Of a DNA stretch of 64,000 nt, positions 1 to 12,300 are shown one piece after another. The stretch is taken from positions 1,161,501 to 1,225,500 of the forward strand of contig NZ_CP035310.1 in NCBI RefSeq assembly GCF_004114695.1. Direction: 5' to 3'. Positions within the stretch are counted from its first letter, which is position 1. The number at the start of each line of letters is the position of its first letter. The DNA comes from Erythrobacter sp. HKB08. GTDB taxonomy: Bacteria; Pseudomonadota; Alphaproteobacteria; Sphingomonadales; Sphingomonadaceae. A model generated the notes under the pieces. That model saw nothing but the letters and a program-made list of their open reading frames with translations. It had not been told where the DNA came from and made no database searches. A program made the translations under genes and the position numbers.

Positions 1-2694
1 GCCACTCGTCTCGAACCGGCCGGGCAGTTCGCGAACGTTACCGTTGATGAGCCGGACGAGCTCTTCCTCGGTCACGCCCTGGCCGTCGGTATAGGCGGTC
101 AGGTCCTTGAGCAGTTCGGTGATGGAATCGCCCGTGCGATCGGCCTGGACCGGTGCGTAGATCAGGAAGCCGAGGCGATCCTGCGGCTGCTGGAGCAGGC
201 TGCGGACGCCGTATGACCAGCCCTTGGTCTCGCGCAGGTTCATGTTGATCCGGCTGAGGAAGCTGCCGCCGAACACCTCGTTGGCCGCTGCGAGCGAGAC
301 GTTGTCGTCGGTTCCCATGCCGTCAAGCACGCGGCCGCCGAGGATCACCGACTGCGGCGAATTCGGGCGGTTGATCAGCACGATGCGCGAGCCCTGCTGG
401 GTCGGAATCGGGGCCTCGTAGGATTTCACCGGTGCGGTGACGGCGGGCGCTTCCCAATTGCCGAAGGTCTTCTCGAGCAGCGCAGTCGCTTCAGTGACCG
501 ACATGTCGCCGACCATGAAGACGCGGGCGCGGTCCGGGCGCAGCCACATCTGGTGAAAGTCGCGCAGCTCCTGCGATGTGAGCGAGGCCACGACCTCCGG
601 ATCGCCGGTGCCGGTCGGCGGCATGCCGTAAGGGTGATCCGGGCCGTAGAGGATCGGGGCGAGGGCGCGCTGGCCGATTGCCGCCGGGTTGTTCAGCTCG
701 TTCTTGATGCGGGTGAGCTGCTGGGTGCGCACGCGCTCCAGCTCGCCTTCATCGAACGCGGGATTGCGCACGAAGTCGGCCAGCAGGTCGAGCGACGGCT
801 CGAGGTTGGGAGCGAGGGCGTCGAGATCGAAATAGGTGCTGTCGGCATCCGAACGGGCGCTGATGCGCGCGCCGTAGCGTTCCTGCTCGATCGCGAACTC
901 GGTCGAATCGAGGCTGGTCGTACCTTCATTCATCGTGCTCAGCATGAGCGAGTGCAGGCCGAGCTTGTCGCGCGGGTCGGCTGCGAAACCGGCATCGAAC
1001 TGGACGCGGGTGATGACCACCTGCGCGCCGGGGCGGCGTGCGAAGTAGACTTCCATCCCGTTCGACAGGGTGGCGCGTTCGATATCCGGGAAGTCGAGCG
1101 GCTTGAGTTCGCCCACTTCCGGCAGCTGCGAACGGTCGGCCTCGGCCACGCTCGATGCGCCCTGCATCGAGATCGGGCTGGAATAGAACGCCGGGCTGGC
1201 GAGGCCGGAGCTGTCGCCGCCTTCGATCACGAAGCCGCCGCGGTTCTCGCCACCTTCCTGCCGCTCGCCGGGTTCGACGCGTAGCTTGAAGACCGGTCGT
1301 GCGAGCCAGGTGGCGGTCACATCGCGAACCTGTGCCGGGGTGAGCGTCGCAGCGCGCTCCAGCGCCTTGCGATAGGCGGCAGGGTCGCCCTGGTAGAGCA
1401 GCCCTTCGGCCAGCGTCGGTGCCTTGCCGCTGAAACCGCCGTTCTGTTCGAGGCCGCGGATTTCGCCTGCGGCATAGGTCGTTAGAGCGCGGTCGAGTTC
1501 GTCCTGCGTCGGACCTTCGACCATGAACTTGGCGATTTCCTCGTCGAGCGCGGCAGCAACCACGTCGGGATCGACGCCCGGAGCCGCATCGGCGTAGGCG
1601 GTGAACTGGCCGGCCTGGGCGAAGATCGATGCGCGCGCGACGACGCGCACGGCAAGCTTCTTCTCACGTACCAGCACGTTGTCGAGGCGCGAGGAGGCGA
1701 GGCCGCCCAGCACGATGCCGCCTGCCGAAAGCGGCAGGTAGTCGGGATTGTCGAGGCCGGGGACCGCCCACATGCGATAGATGCGCGTAGTCGCGACCTG
1801 GTCGTAGATCGTCTTCGACTTGTCTTCCGGCAGCGTCGGGACCGGCGCTTCGACCTTGCGGGTTTCAGGCCCGCGCTTGATCGCGCCGAACCACTTGGTC
1901 ACCTTCGCCTTGGCCGTGGGGGTGTCGATATCGCCCGACAGGACGAGGATCGCGTTGTTCGGGCCGTAATTGTCGCGGAACCACTGCTTCACGTCTTCCA
2001 GCGTCGCGGACGACAGGTCGTCCATCGAGCCGATGGTCGAGTGGTGATAGGGGTGGCCCGAGGGGTAGAGGTTCTCCAGCTCCTCGTACTCGACGAGGCC
2101 GTAGGGCTGGTTGTCGCCCTGGCGTTTCTCGTTCTGGACGACGCCGATCTGGTTATCGAGCTTCTCCTGCGTGACCGCGCCGAGCAAATAGCCCATGCGG
2201 TCGCTTTCGAGCATCAGCGCCCGGTCGAGCGCGCCGGTCGGCACGGTCTCGAAATAGTTGGTGCGGTCGAACCAGGTGGTGCCGTTGAAGTCGGTTGCGC
2301 CGACCTGCTGCAGCGGTTCGAAGAAGTCGCCCGGCGCGTTTTCCGAGCCGTTGAACATCAGGTGCTCGAACAGGTGGGCAAAACCCGTCTTGCCTTCCGG
2401 CTCGTGCTTCGAGCCGACGTTGTACCACACGCTGACCGCGACGATCGGGGCTTTGCGATCCTCGTGGACGAGGACGGTGAGGCCGTTGTCGAGCTGGAAC
2501 TGGTCGTAGGGGATCGAAACCTTTTCGATGAGCTCGGCAACCGGTGCCGGCTCGGCCATGTCGGCGCTTTCGGCGATCATTTCCGCTTCGTCGGTTGCCG
2601 CCTGCGCGGTGCTTTCGACGTCCGCGTAGTTCGAGCAGGCGCCAAGCGAGAATGCGATGACCGCGAGGCTCGCGGTAGCGAAGGATTTGCGCAT
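1..2694 (-). CDS. M16 family zinc protease lipoprotein (partial, C-terminus off the left edge)
   Basis: Open reading frame of about 898 codons that starts at 2694 (ATG) and runs off base 1. The N-terminus is a lipoprotein signal with lipobox SLGAC (Cys20). An acidic linker follows, then a peptidase M16 domain with the inverted zinc motif HLFEH at residues 107-111 inside GFAHLFEHLMFNG. A second M16-like half follows from about residue 540, so this is the tandem pitrilysin/insulinase-type form of about 950 residues found in Proteobacteria. It probably degrades peptides in the periplasm while anchored to the membrane. It lies 52 bases downstream of the acylase gene on the same strand, so co-transcription is possible. 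The leader just before the ATG reads GGGGACTGAAACCT, much like the leader of the TonB receptor that starts at 12594. Confidence 0.93.
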   Translation of the reverse strand, partial: MRKSFATASLAVIAFSLGACSNYADVESTAQAATDEAEMIAESADMAEPAPVAELIEKVSIPYDQFQLDNGLTVLVHEDRKAPIVAVSVWYNVGSKHEPEGKTGFAHLFEHLMFNGSENAPGDFFEPLQQVGATDFNGTTWFDRTNYFETVPTGALDRALMLESDRMGYLLGAVTQEKLDNQIGVVQNEKRQGDNQPYGLVEYEELENLYPSGHPYHHSTIGSMDDLSSATLEDVKQWFRDNYGPNNAILVLSGDIDTPTAKAKVTKWFGAIKRGPETRKVEAPVPTLPEDKSKTIYDQVATTRIYRMWAVPGLDNPDYLPLSAGGIVLGGLASSRLDNVLVREKKLAVRVVARASIFAQAGQFTAYADAAPGVDPDVVAAALDEEIAKFMVEGPTQDELDRALTTYAAGEIRGLEQNGGFSGKAPTLAEGLLYQGDPAAYRKALERAATLTPAQVRDVTATWLARPVFKLRVEPGERQEGGENRGGFVIEGGDSSGLASPAFYSSPISMQGASSVAEADRSQLPEVGELKPLDFPDIERATLSNGMEVYFARRPGAQVVITRVQFDAGFAADPRDKLGLHSLMLSTMNEGTTSLDSTEFAIEQERYGARISARSDADSTYFDLDALAPNLEPSLDLLADFVRNPAFDEGELERVRTQQLTRIKNELNNPAAIGQRALAPILYGPDHPYGMPPTGTGDPEVVASLTSQELRDFHQMWLRPDRARVFMVGDMSVTEATALLEKTFGNWEAPAVTAPVKSYEAPIPTQQGSRIVLINRPNSPQSVILGGRVLDGMGTDDNVSLAAANEVFGGSFLSRINMNLRETKGWSYGVRSLLQQPQDRLGFLIYAPVQADRTGDSITELLKDLTAYTDGQGVTEEELVRLINGNVRELPGRFETSG

Positions 2695-2746
2695 AGGTTT
2701 CAGTCCCCTTGTTGCGTGGATTGCGGTGGAATTGCTTGCAGCAGGT

Positions 2747-4969
2747 TCAGCGATTGCTGACCGTTTTTCGACGAGTGGCATTCTGCAGCGCATCAACGCG
2801 CCAGAAATGTACCGGTTTTAACTCATGTCTCACGAAGAGCGGCGCCTGGTCGGCATAATGGCGGCTGCGCGGGCGAGTGGTCGCAGCCCCGAAAGGCTGG
2901 ATCGATTCAGAGCGGACGCGCTTGCCAGGCTCCCATTCGACGAACATCACGAAGCTGTCGCCATGCCGAACCGAGAGGCGGCCATCCTCGTCGACCGACC
3001 ATGTCGTCGAGGCGCGCAACGTGTCGCTCCCGCCATCGAGCGGCAGGTCGACCGCATTCGGACCCAGCGGCTGGCGCAGGCGCAGCAGTTCGGACATCGG
3101 CGGGTCGAGGCGGCCGAAATGTTCCATCAGGTGGTCGACGCTGCGCTCCAGTTCCTCGCGCGCGTCGGGCCACTCCTTGTTCTGGTATTCCGCCGACATG
3201 AAGGGCTTGATCATCAGCAGGGCGATCGCATCCGAGCGGCCCACGCTGTCGGCGGTAAAATCCCACTGGGCGAGGAGCGCCTGCGCCTCGGCCAGCTTGG
3301 CATCGCCCGACAGGTCGAGCGCGGCCACCTCGTCGAGCATTTGGGCGAGATAGCCCGCGCGCTCGTAGGCGACATCGTATTTGATGCGCTCGAGATTGGC
3401 CCGGTCGATGACCGGCGTCGCTTCCATCAGCTTGGTCGCCCGGCGAGAGCGATTGGTCGTCTTCAGCTCCACCCCGAGTTCAGGCGCGAAGGCAGCCGGG
3501 TCGAGGTCGCTTCCCTTGCCCGCGGCGGAGAAGGGCGTGTTGTTGGCATTATAGAGCCAGCCGCTCGCGGGGTTCACGATCTGCGGGATGCGTTCGAAAT
3601 CGACGGTGCCCTGCCAGATCGCGGCGCTGTCATCGCCCGGCAGGACGCTGCGCCAGTTGTACCCCTTGGGCCGGTCGGGGATCGCGGCGTTGTAGAAATA
3701 GCCGATGTTGCCCTGCTTGTCGGCGTAGACGAAATTGGTGCTGGGAATGTCCATCCGGCCGAGGATTTCGCGAAACTCGGTCAGGTCCTTCGCCTTGTTG
3801 AGCCGGTAATAGGCATCGAGCTGGCCGAGATTGTCGATGCCGCCGTAGCGGATCGCGAAATAACCGTTGTCGTTGGCGATGACCGGACCGTGCACGCTGC
3901 GATAGACGGTTTGCGGCACCGGAAGCGTAACTGGGCCGAGCTTCACCGGCAGCACGATGTCGCGGCTTTCGAGCTCGCGCCATTCGCCATCGAGACGGTA
4001 GCGCGTCCCGCTCTCGTCCATTTCCAGCTGGTAGATGTCGACGAGGTCGGGGCGGTTGACCGTGTTGGTCCACCCGATCGTTTCGTTGTGCCCGAGGAAG
4101 GGGAAGGGGCTGCCCGGGAAGTTCGCCCCCGCATAGTGCCAGCCCTCGTTGCTCTGTACGACCAGCTCGTACCACGCGACACCGCCGCGCCACGGCTGGT
4201 GTGCGTTGGAGACGAGCCGCGTTACCCCGTCGCCCGATTTCTCCGGCGAAATAGCCCAGGCGTTGGAGCCCGCGAGCGCGCCGTCCTCGCCCATGTAGAT
4301 CGGCAGGGCGCGGCGCGAGGCGGTGGTCGCAGGCTCTTCGCCATCCATGATCGGCTCGGCATCCGGCTGCCTGGTCAGGTCCTCTTCCGGTATCGCCGGG
4401 CCGAATTCGGGGCGTAGCGGCGCACCGGAAACGAGCGGTTCGATGACGTTGTTCAGGCCGAAGAAGAACGGCTGGCGCAGTGCGAAACCCGCGGCGATAT
4501 CCTCGCCGTTCACCGGGAACAGGTTGGCGAGTTTGAGTTCGCCCGGATGTTCTTCGGCATACTGGTTGAGGCCGGTCGCATAGGCTTCGAACAGTTCGCG
4601 GGTGTCGGCCGGAAGCTTCGCATAGTGGCGCTGTGCCGTGCCGCGCGCGTCGAGCAAGTGGTAGACGTAGTCGACCTGCGCGCCTTCTTCGCCCGCGATC
4701 GCGCCATAGCGTCCGCGCGCCATGGCCATGACATCCTGCAGGGTGAAGAAGTCGTCCTCCGCATGGGCGATCGCCACCCCGTAGGCGACGTCGGCATCGG
4801 TCTCGCCATAAATGTGCGGCACGCCGAACTCGCTGCGCACGATTTCGGCTTCGTAGATGCGGGTGGTGGCGGGCGGTTCGCCAGCCTCCGCGTGGAACGG
4901 CTCCCACGTGATCAGCCCGACAAATACGACAAGCACGAATCCGAGCACGGCAAAGCCGATGCGACCCAT
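2747..4969 (-). CDS. Penicillin acylase family N-terminal-nucleophile amidohydrolase
   Basis: A 740-residue protein of the penicillin G acylase / acyl-homoserine-lactone acylase family (Ntn hydrolases). These cleave the acyl side chain from an amide and are made as a precursor that cuts itself into alpha and beta chains. A single hydrophobic segment (about residues 4-23) serves as signal or anchor. The alpha-chain motif FGVPHIYG is near residue 50. The self-cleavage junction is the Gly-Ser in ALAGSNAWA, with Ser about 235 as the nucleophile. The frame is open up to 5059, but I prefer the ATG at 4969 because AGGAG lies 7 bases upstream; the ATG at 4975 sits too close to it. Substrate is unknown: AHL, aculeacin-like lipopeptide or penicillin acylase activity cannot be told apart from sequence alone. 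Confidence 0.92.
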   Translation of the reverse strand: MGRIGFAVLGFVLVVFVGLITWEPFHAEAGEPPATTRIYEAEIVRSEFGVPHIYGETDADVAYGVAIAHAEDDFFTLQDVMAMARGRYGAIAGEEGAQVDYVYHLLDARGTAQRHYAKLPADTRELFEAYATGLNQYAEEHPGELKLANLFPVNGEDIAAGFALRQPFFFGLNNVIEPLVSGAPLRPEFGPAIPEEDLTRQPDAEPIMDGEEPATTASRRALPIYMGEDGALAGSNAWAISPEKSGDGVTRLVSNAHQPWRGGVAWYELVVQSNEGWHYAGANFPGSPFPFLGHNETIGWTNTVNRPDLVDIYQLEMDESGTRYRLDGEWRELESRDIVLPVKLGPVTLPVPQTVYRSVHGPVIANDNGYFAIRYGGIDNLGQLDAYYRLNKAKDLTEFREILGRMDIPSTNFVYADKQGNIGYFYNAAIPDRPKGYNWRSVLPGDDSAAIWQGTVDFERIPQIVNPASGWLYNANNTPFSAAGKGSDLDPAAFAPELGVELKTTNRSRRATKLMEATPVIDRANLERIKYDVAYERAGYLAQMLDEVAALDLSGDAKLAEAQALLAQWDFTADSVGRSDAIALLMIKPFMSAEYQNKEWPDAREELERSVDHLMEHFGRLDPPMSELLRLRQPLGPNAVDLPLDGGSDTLRASTTWSVDEDGRLSVRHGDSFVMFVEWEPGKRVRSESIQPFGAATTRPRSRHYADQAPLFVRHELKPVHFWRVDALQNATRRKTVSNR

Positions 4970-5096
4970 CAACATTCTCCTCTTGCTGCGCAGTGCTAGC
5001 CGGAAGCGGGGGACGGGTGAAGGGGAAAGCGATTCCTTCGGGATAAGTCGGCGAGGCATCTTCCGGTCGCCGGATTCGGCTCGCTACCCGTGTGAT

Positions 5097-6539
5097 GTGA
5101 AAGCGGAAATCACCATCGGCCACGAAATGTCGGGCGCGGACGTGCGGTTCGACATCGAGGAACTGCTCGCCACGCGCCTGCTGGTGCAGGGCAATTCGGG
5201 CAGCGGCAAGTCGCACCTCCTGCGCCGCCTGCTCGAAGAGAGCGCGAAGATGGTGCAGCAGGTGGTGATCGACCCGGAAGGCGACTTCACCTCGCTCGCC
5301 GATATCTTCGGCCATGTGGTGATCGACGGCGCGGCCTATTCGCCGCCCGAGATCGAGGCACTCGCCCGCCGGATCCGCGAGCACCGCGCGAGCGTGGTCC
5401 TCGCGCTCGAAGGGCTCGAGGTGGAGCAGCAGATCCGCTGTGCGGCGCAGTTCATCACCGCGCTTTTCGATGCCCCGCGCGAGCACTGGTATCCCGCGCT
5501 TGTCGTGGTCGACGAGGCGCAGATGTTTGCGCCTTCCGTCGCCGGCGAGATCGCGGAGGATACGCGCCGCATGACGCTTGGCGCGATGACGAACCTCATG
5601 TGCCGCGGGCGCAAGCGCGGTCTTGCCGGGATCGTCGCGACGCAGCGGCTTGCGAAACTCGCGAAGAACGTCGCTGCCGAGGCATCGAACTTCCTCATGG
5701 GGCGCACCTTCCTCGATATCGACATGGTCCGCGCGGCAGACCTGCTCGGCATGGAACGCCGCCAGGCGGAGCGTATTCGCGAGCTGGAGCGCGGGCATTT
5801 CCTTGCGCTTGGCCCGGCGATCAGCCGCAGGCCGGTCGCGGTCAAGATCGGCCCCGTCCAGTCGGGCAAGATCGCCAAGGTCGGCGGGCTGATGCCGCTC
5901 CCCGAAGCTGCGCCGGAGGACATGGAGCAATTGCTCCTGTCCGAGCTGGCCAGCGATGTCGATGAGCGGCCATCGCCTCCTCCACCCCCGCCTGCACCGA
6001 AGGTCGAGGAACTTGCGCAAAGCATCGGCTCGGCCAAGGCGGAGCCGCCGGAAGCTCCGATCGACCTCGACGGACCTTCAATCGCAGAGCAGGTGGAGGA
6101 GACCATTCTCGCCATTGCGCGCGAGGACGGCAGCACGTTCCAGTCGGCGAGCGCGCTCTACCAGACCTTCCTCCTGCGCTGCCGCAGCCAGCGCCTGATC
6201 GGGCCGCTGCCCGACATGGGCGAATTCCGCCGCCGCTTCGCCATTGCAAGCTCGGGTATCGACCGGCTGACACAAGACGACCGGCAGCGCGTCATGTCGC
6301 TTGCAGCCCATGTCGAGGACGATGTCCTCGCGCCCTTTCTCGCCATCGCGGCCGCGAATATCGAAGGCGAGAGCGCCCCGGCCGAGGAAGAACTCGCGCG
6401 GGTTTATGGTTCGAGTTCGCCCGGGCGTATCCGTCGCCTCCTCGACCATCTGGAAAAGCTCGGCCTGATCGTCATTCGCGAGGAGTTCGGCGGCGGTCGT
6501 ACCATCATGGTCCCGGGGCTGGAGCAGGGCGTCAACTGA
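5097..6539 (+). CDS. HerA/DUF87-type P-loop ATPase
   Basis: A 480-residue ATPase of the FtsK/HerA superfamily (helicase HerA central-domain, DUF87 type). Walker A is GNSGSGKS with Lys38; Walker B is in the segment ALVVVDEAQMFA near residue 140. A proline-rich linker (about 290-305) precedes a C-terminal winged-helix-like region with SSPGRIRRLLDHLEKLGL, which could bind DNA. I chose the GTG at 5097 because the conserved N-terminal strand before the P-loop starts there; the next in-frame ATG is 5127 and would trim it. In archaea HerA works with the nuclease NurA in end resection, but no NurA-like gene lies next to it here, so its partner and role are unknown. It is divergent from the acylase gene, with 127 bases between the two starts. 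Confidence 0.85.
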   Translation: MKAEITIGHEMSGADVRFDIEELLATRLLVQGNSGSGKSHLLRRLLEESAKMVQQVVIDPEGDFTSLADIFGHVVIDGAAYSPPEIEALARRIREHRASVVLALEGLEVEQQIRCAAQFITALFDAPREHWYPALVVVDEAQMFAPSVAGEIAEDTRRMTLGAMTNLMCRGRKRGLAGIVATQRLAKLAKNVAAEASNFLMGRTFLDIDMVRAADLLGMERRQAERIRELERGHFLALGPAISRRPVAVKIGPVQSGKIAKVGGLMPLPEAAPEDMEQLLLSELASDVDERPSPPPPPPAPKVEELAQSIGSAKAEPPEAPIDLDGPSIAEQVEETILAIAREDGSTFQSASALYQTFLLRCRSQRLIGPLPDMGEFRRRFAIASSGIDRLTQDDRQRVMSLAAHVEDDVLAPFLAIAAANIEGESAPAEEELARVYGSSSPGRIRRLLDHLEKLGLIVIREEFGGGRTIMVPGLEQGVN

Positions 6540-6645
6540 CGCAGCCCAAAGGCGAATTTCCGAAAAATTTGATCCAGACCCTCGCGCGCCCGCTGCAAGG
6601 TCCTATATGTCGGTAATACACCTCGCATATTTTTGCGGGAGAGGG

Positions 6646-6673
6646 CTTGTGTTGCAAATATACAACACCATAT
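6646..6673 (+). promoter_or_regulatory. Candidate RpoH (sigma-32) promoter of clpB
   Basis: CTTG at 6646-6649 and CCATAT at 6668-6673 are separated by 18 bases. This fits the alphaproteobacterial heat-shock promoter pattern (CTTG, 17-18 base spacer, CYTAT-like -10). It lies about 30 bases before the clpB start, so the leader would be short. The spacer contains an inverted repeat GTGTTG-N8-CAACAC (6649-6668). Assignment rests on the match and the downstream gene. Confidence 0.6.
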
Positions 6674-6701
6674 CGAGCGGGAATTTAGTGAGGGAATTTC
6701 G

Positions 6702-9278
<2,577 letters not shown>

Positions 9279-9314
9279 TCGAAACCCGCCTTCCGGTCCC
9301 TGCGACCGACCCAA

Positions 9315-9350
9315 CAAAAAAGGCCCCGGTTTCCCGGGGCCTTTCTTTTT
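9315..9350. terminator. Bidirectional rho-independent terminator between clpB and a TonB receptor
   Basis: Stem GGCCCCGG / CCGGGGCC around a TTTC loop, with an A-run on the left and CTTTCTTTTT on the right. The A and T runs make it usable on both strands. It sits between the convergent clpB and the receptor gene that ends at 9367. Confidence 0.9.
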
Positions 9351-9366
9351 GCAGGTCTGCCGCGAC

Positions 9367-12300
9367 TTAGAAGTCGGCAGTGAAACCGGCGAAGAAGTAA
9401 CGGCCGGTGTTGCTGAAGATACCCGAGCCTGCACCGCCGCCCGTGAGGGCGAACGGGGGAAGCTTGTCGGTCAGGTTGTCGACGCCAGCGTAGAAGTTGA
9501 ACTGGTCGTTCACCTGGAAGTCCAGGCGAATGTCGTGATACGCGCGGACCGGGTAGTACACTTCTGCGGTGAAGTCCGGGTTTGCCGGCGGAGCGGTAAC
9601 CAGTTCGCCCACCGTACAAGCCGTCGTGGTACGCGGAATGACACCGCCACCGGCACCGTCCGAGATACACTCGGTGGTGAAGGGCACGTAGTTCTCGGCA
9701 GCGCCGATGAACTGCTTGTCGATCCAGCGCATGCCATAGGACAGCGTGATCGGACCGCGACGATACGAAGCGTTGAAGTTGAACGCCCATTCCGGATCGC
9801 CCAGTTCGCCCTTCACGCGGTTCGGCAGGTCGGGGTTGTCGACATCGAGGAAGTTCGTGCGGTCGAGCACGTGCGTTGCGATGAGACGGAGGCTGATCCG
9901 GTCATCGTTGTCGAACGTGTGCGAGTAACGAACGTCGAAGTCGATACCTTCTGCGGTCAGGTTCGCATAGTTGATCGGCGCGATGTTGAGCGCGTTCGTC
10001 GTTGCGAGCGAACCGTCGGCTTCACGCGGAGCTACCAGCGGGCAGAAGTTGTTGTTCAGATCCGGCGCGTCGTAGCAGTTTGCGAGGATCTGGTTGCCGC
10101 TGATGTTCGCGATAACGCGGGCGACGTCGATGTTGTAATAGTCGACCGATGCCGAGAAACCCGGAAGGAAGCTCGGCTGGAAGACTGCACCGACGGTCCA
10201 GCTGTCCGAAGTTTCAGCCTCGAGGAACGGGTTACCGCCCTGCAGGACCGAACGGTTACCCGTCACCGGATCGGTGAAGCCCACCGGAACACCGTCGGCG
10301 CGGCAGTTCGCTTCACGCGTTGCCGTACCGTTGTTGATGTTCGCAGCATCGCACGGGTCGTTCAGGAACAGGAAGTTCTCCGTTGCCGGCGAGAACAGGT
10401 TGCTGAGCGTGGGCGATCGCACTGCGCGCGAGTAGTTCGCACGAAGGCGGAGGTCTTCGACCGGCGACCAGATCAGGTTGCCGTTGTACGCCCAGACGCC
10501 GCCGGTCTGGCCAGCACCCGAGTTGTAGTCCGAGTAACGCGCAGCACCCGACACGGTCAGTTCGTTGAAGAACGGCATGTCGGCGAGAAGCGGAATCTCG
10601 AGCTCGCCGAAGAACTCGAGAACTTCGAGTGCCGGCGGATCGAATTCGCTGAAGGCGTTGAAGAAGGTCGCGCCCGAAGCCGAGAGGGCATCCGGAACCG
10701 AGTAAGCGGTCTCACGACGCCACTCAGTACCTACGACGACCGAAACCGGACCGCCCGGAAGCTCGAAGAAGGGCGAGCTGTCGGTGCTGATGTAGGCCAG
10801 GAAGTCGTACTGCTCGGCCTTATCGTCCAGCGTCGAGTTGGTCAGGATGTAGTCGAGTGCCGCCTGGCTCGGTGCACCGAAGCCAAAGATGTTGATCGGC
10901 ACACAAGCTGCATCGTCGTTCGTCGTGTCGGCATCGGCATTGATGCGGCAGACGATCTGGCCGCTGCCGTTACGCACGGCGTCGACCGCGTTGCGCGTGT
11001 TCTGGTAGATGATCTGGTTCTGGGCAGCGAGGTTGCTTTCGAAACGACCATAGGTGAACGAAACGTCGTAGCGGGTGTTCGAAGCGATATCGCCTTCGAA
11101 GCCGGCAACGAAGCGCCAGGTTTCGCGGGTCACATCATCGTTGCGCGTACCGAAGTCGGTGTTGTTGCGGTTGATGAAGAAGCCCTGCGAAGCCGCTCCG
11201 CCGACGCCCGGCGGGAAGCCGAAGCCCTGCAGCAGCTCGTCCTGGATCTGACGCAGCGTCACAACGTCCGCCGGGTTGAGGAAGGCGTTGTCGAAATCGA
11301 CGAAGAAGAACGCAGAAGTCGCGCCATCCGCACAGCTCGGGTTGAGACCCGAAGCGCCGCTCAAACCGCCGCAGAAGCTGTTGAAGAAAGTCGGCGTGCC
11401 CTGACCGAGAGCATCGATGCGAGCATACTTCGCTTCGATGTAGGGACGGAACGCCGGGCTCACTTCGTAGCTTGCAAGCAGGTTGATGTTGTAGCGCTCG
11501 ATGTCCGGGATCAGCGTGCCTTCAGCGAGAGCCGAGCCGGTGCCGCCAACGGCGAGGCCGTTGAAGCTCTGGCCATTCTCCTCACGGAACAGGCGGCCAT
11601 TCTGGTCGAAGCGCAGGCGAGCTGCATTGCCTGCCGCGTCGCAGGCGAGCGGCTGGACCGCTGCACCGAAGATACAGAACGTCTGAACCGTACCGCCTTC
11701 AGAAATGAAGTCGAGGAACAGGTTGTCCTGCAGAACGGTGTCCGGATTGCCGTCCGAGTTGCTGAGCTCGGTGTCGCTGTCGACGGTCACGAAGCTGGTG
11801 AAGCCGATGCCGAAGCCCGAGATGTCCGGGCGCTGCGAGTTCAGCACGCGGTCGATCTTGGTATATTCACCGACAAGGGCGACGTTACCACGACCGTCTG
11901 CGAAGTTCTTACCCCAAGCGGCGGAGATGTTGTAACGGCCGTTGTCGCCGCGCTCCGAGATACCGGCCTGGCCGCTGACTTCGAAACCTTCGTAGTCGCG
12001 CTTGAGGACGAAGTTCACGACCCCTGCGATAGCGTCCGAACCGTAAACGGCCGAGGAACCGCCGGTCACGACGTCCACGCGCTCGAGCAGTTCGAACGGG
12101 ATGGTGTTCACGTCAACCTGGAAGTCGCCGGCGCTCGCCGTGATGTGGCGGCGGCCGTTGACCAGCGTCAGCGTACGGCTGGTGCCGAGGCCGCGAAGGT
12201 CGAGGATGTTGAGGCCGGTGGTGCCGATGAAGCGCTGCGAGTTCGAGGTGTTGAAGGTCGAACGAAGCGACGGAAGGTCGTTCAGCGCGTCGCCCAGGGA

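Noticed and set aside
2825-4417. A 530-codon plus-strand frame inside the acylase
   Set aside because: Antisense shadow of a conserved Ntn hydrolase.
3630-6020. A 796-codon minus-strand frame across the acylase and the HerA-type ATPase
   Set aside because: It crosses two well-supported genes in other frames, is Arg/Ala/Pro rich and shows no domain.
5097-6539. The HerA-type ATPase as part of an anti-phage system
   Set aside because: No nuclease, Sir2, DUF4297 or other effector gene is next to it, and the flanking genes are ordinary.
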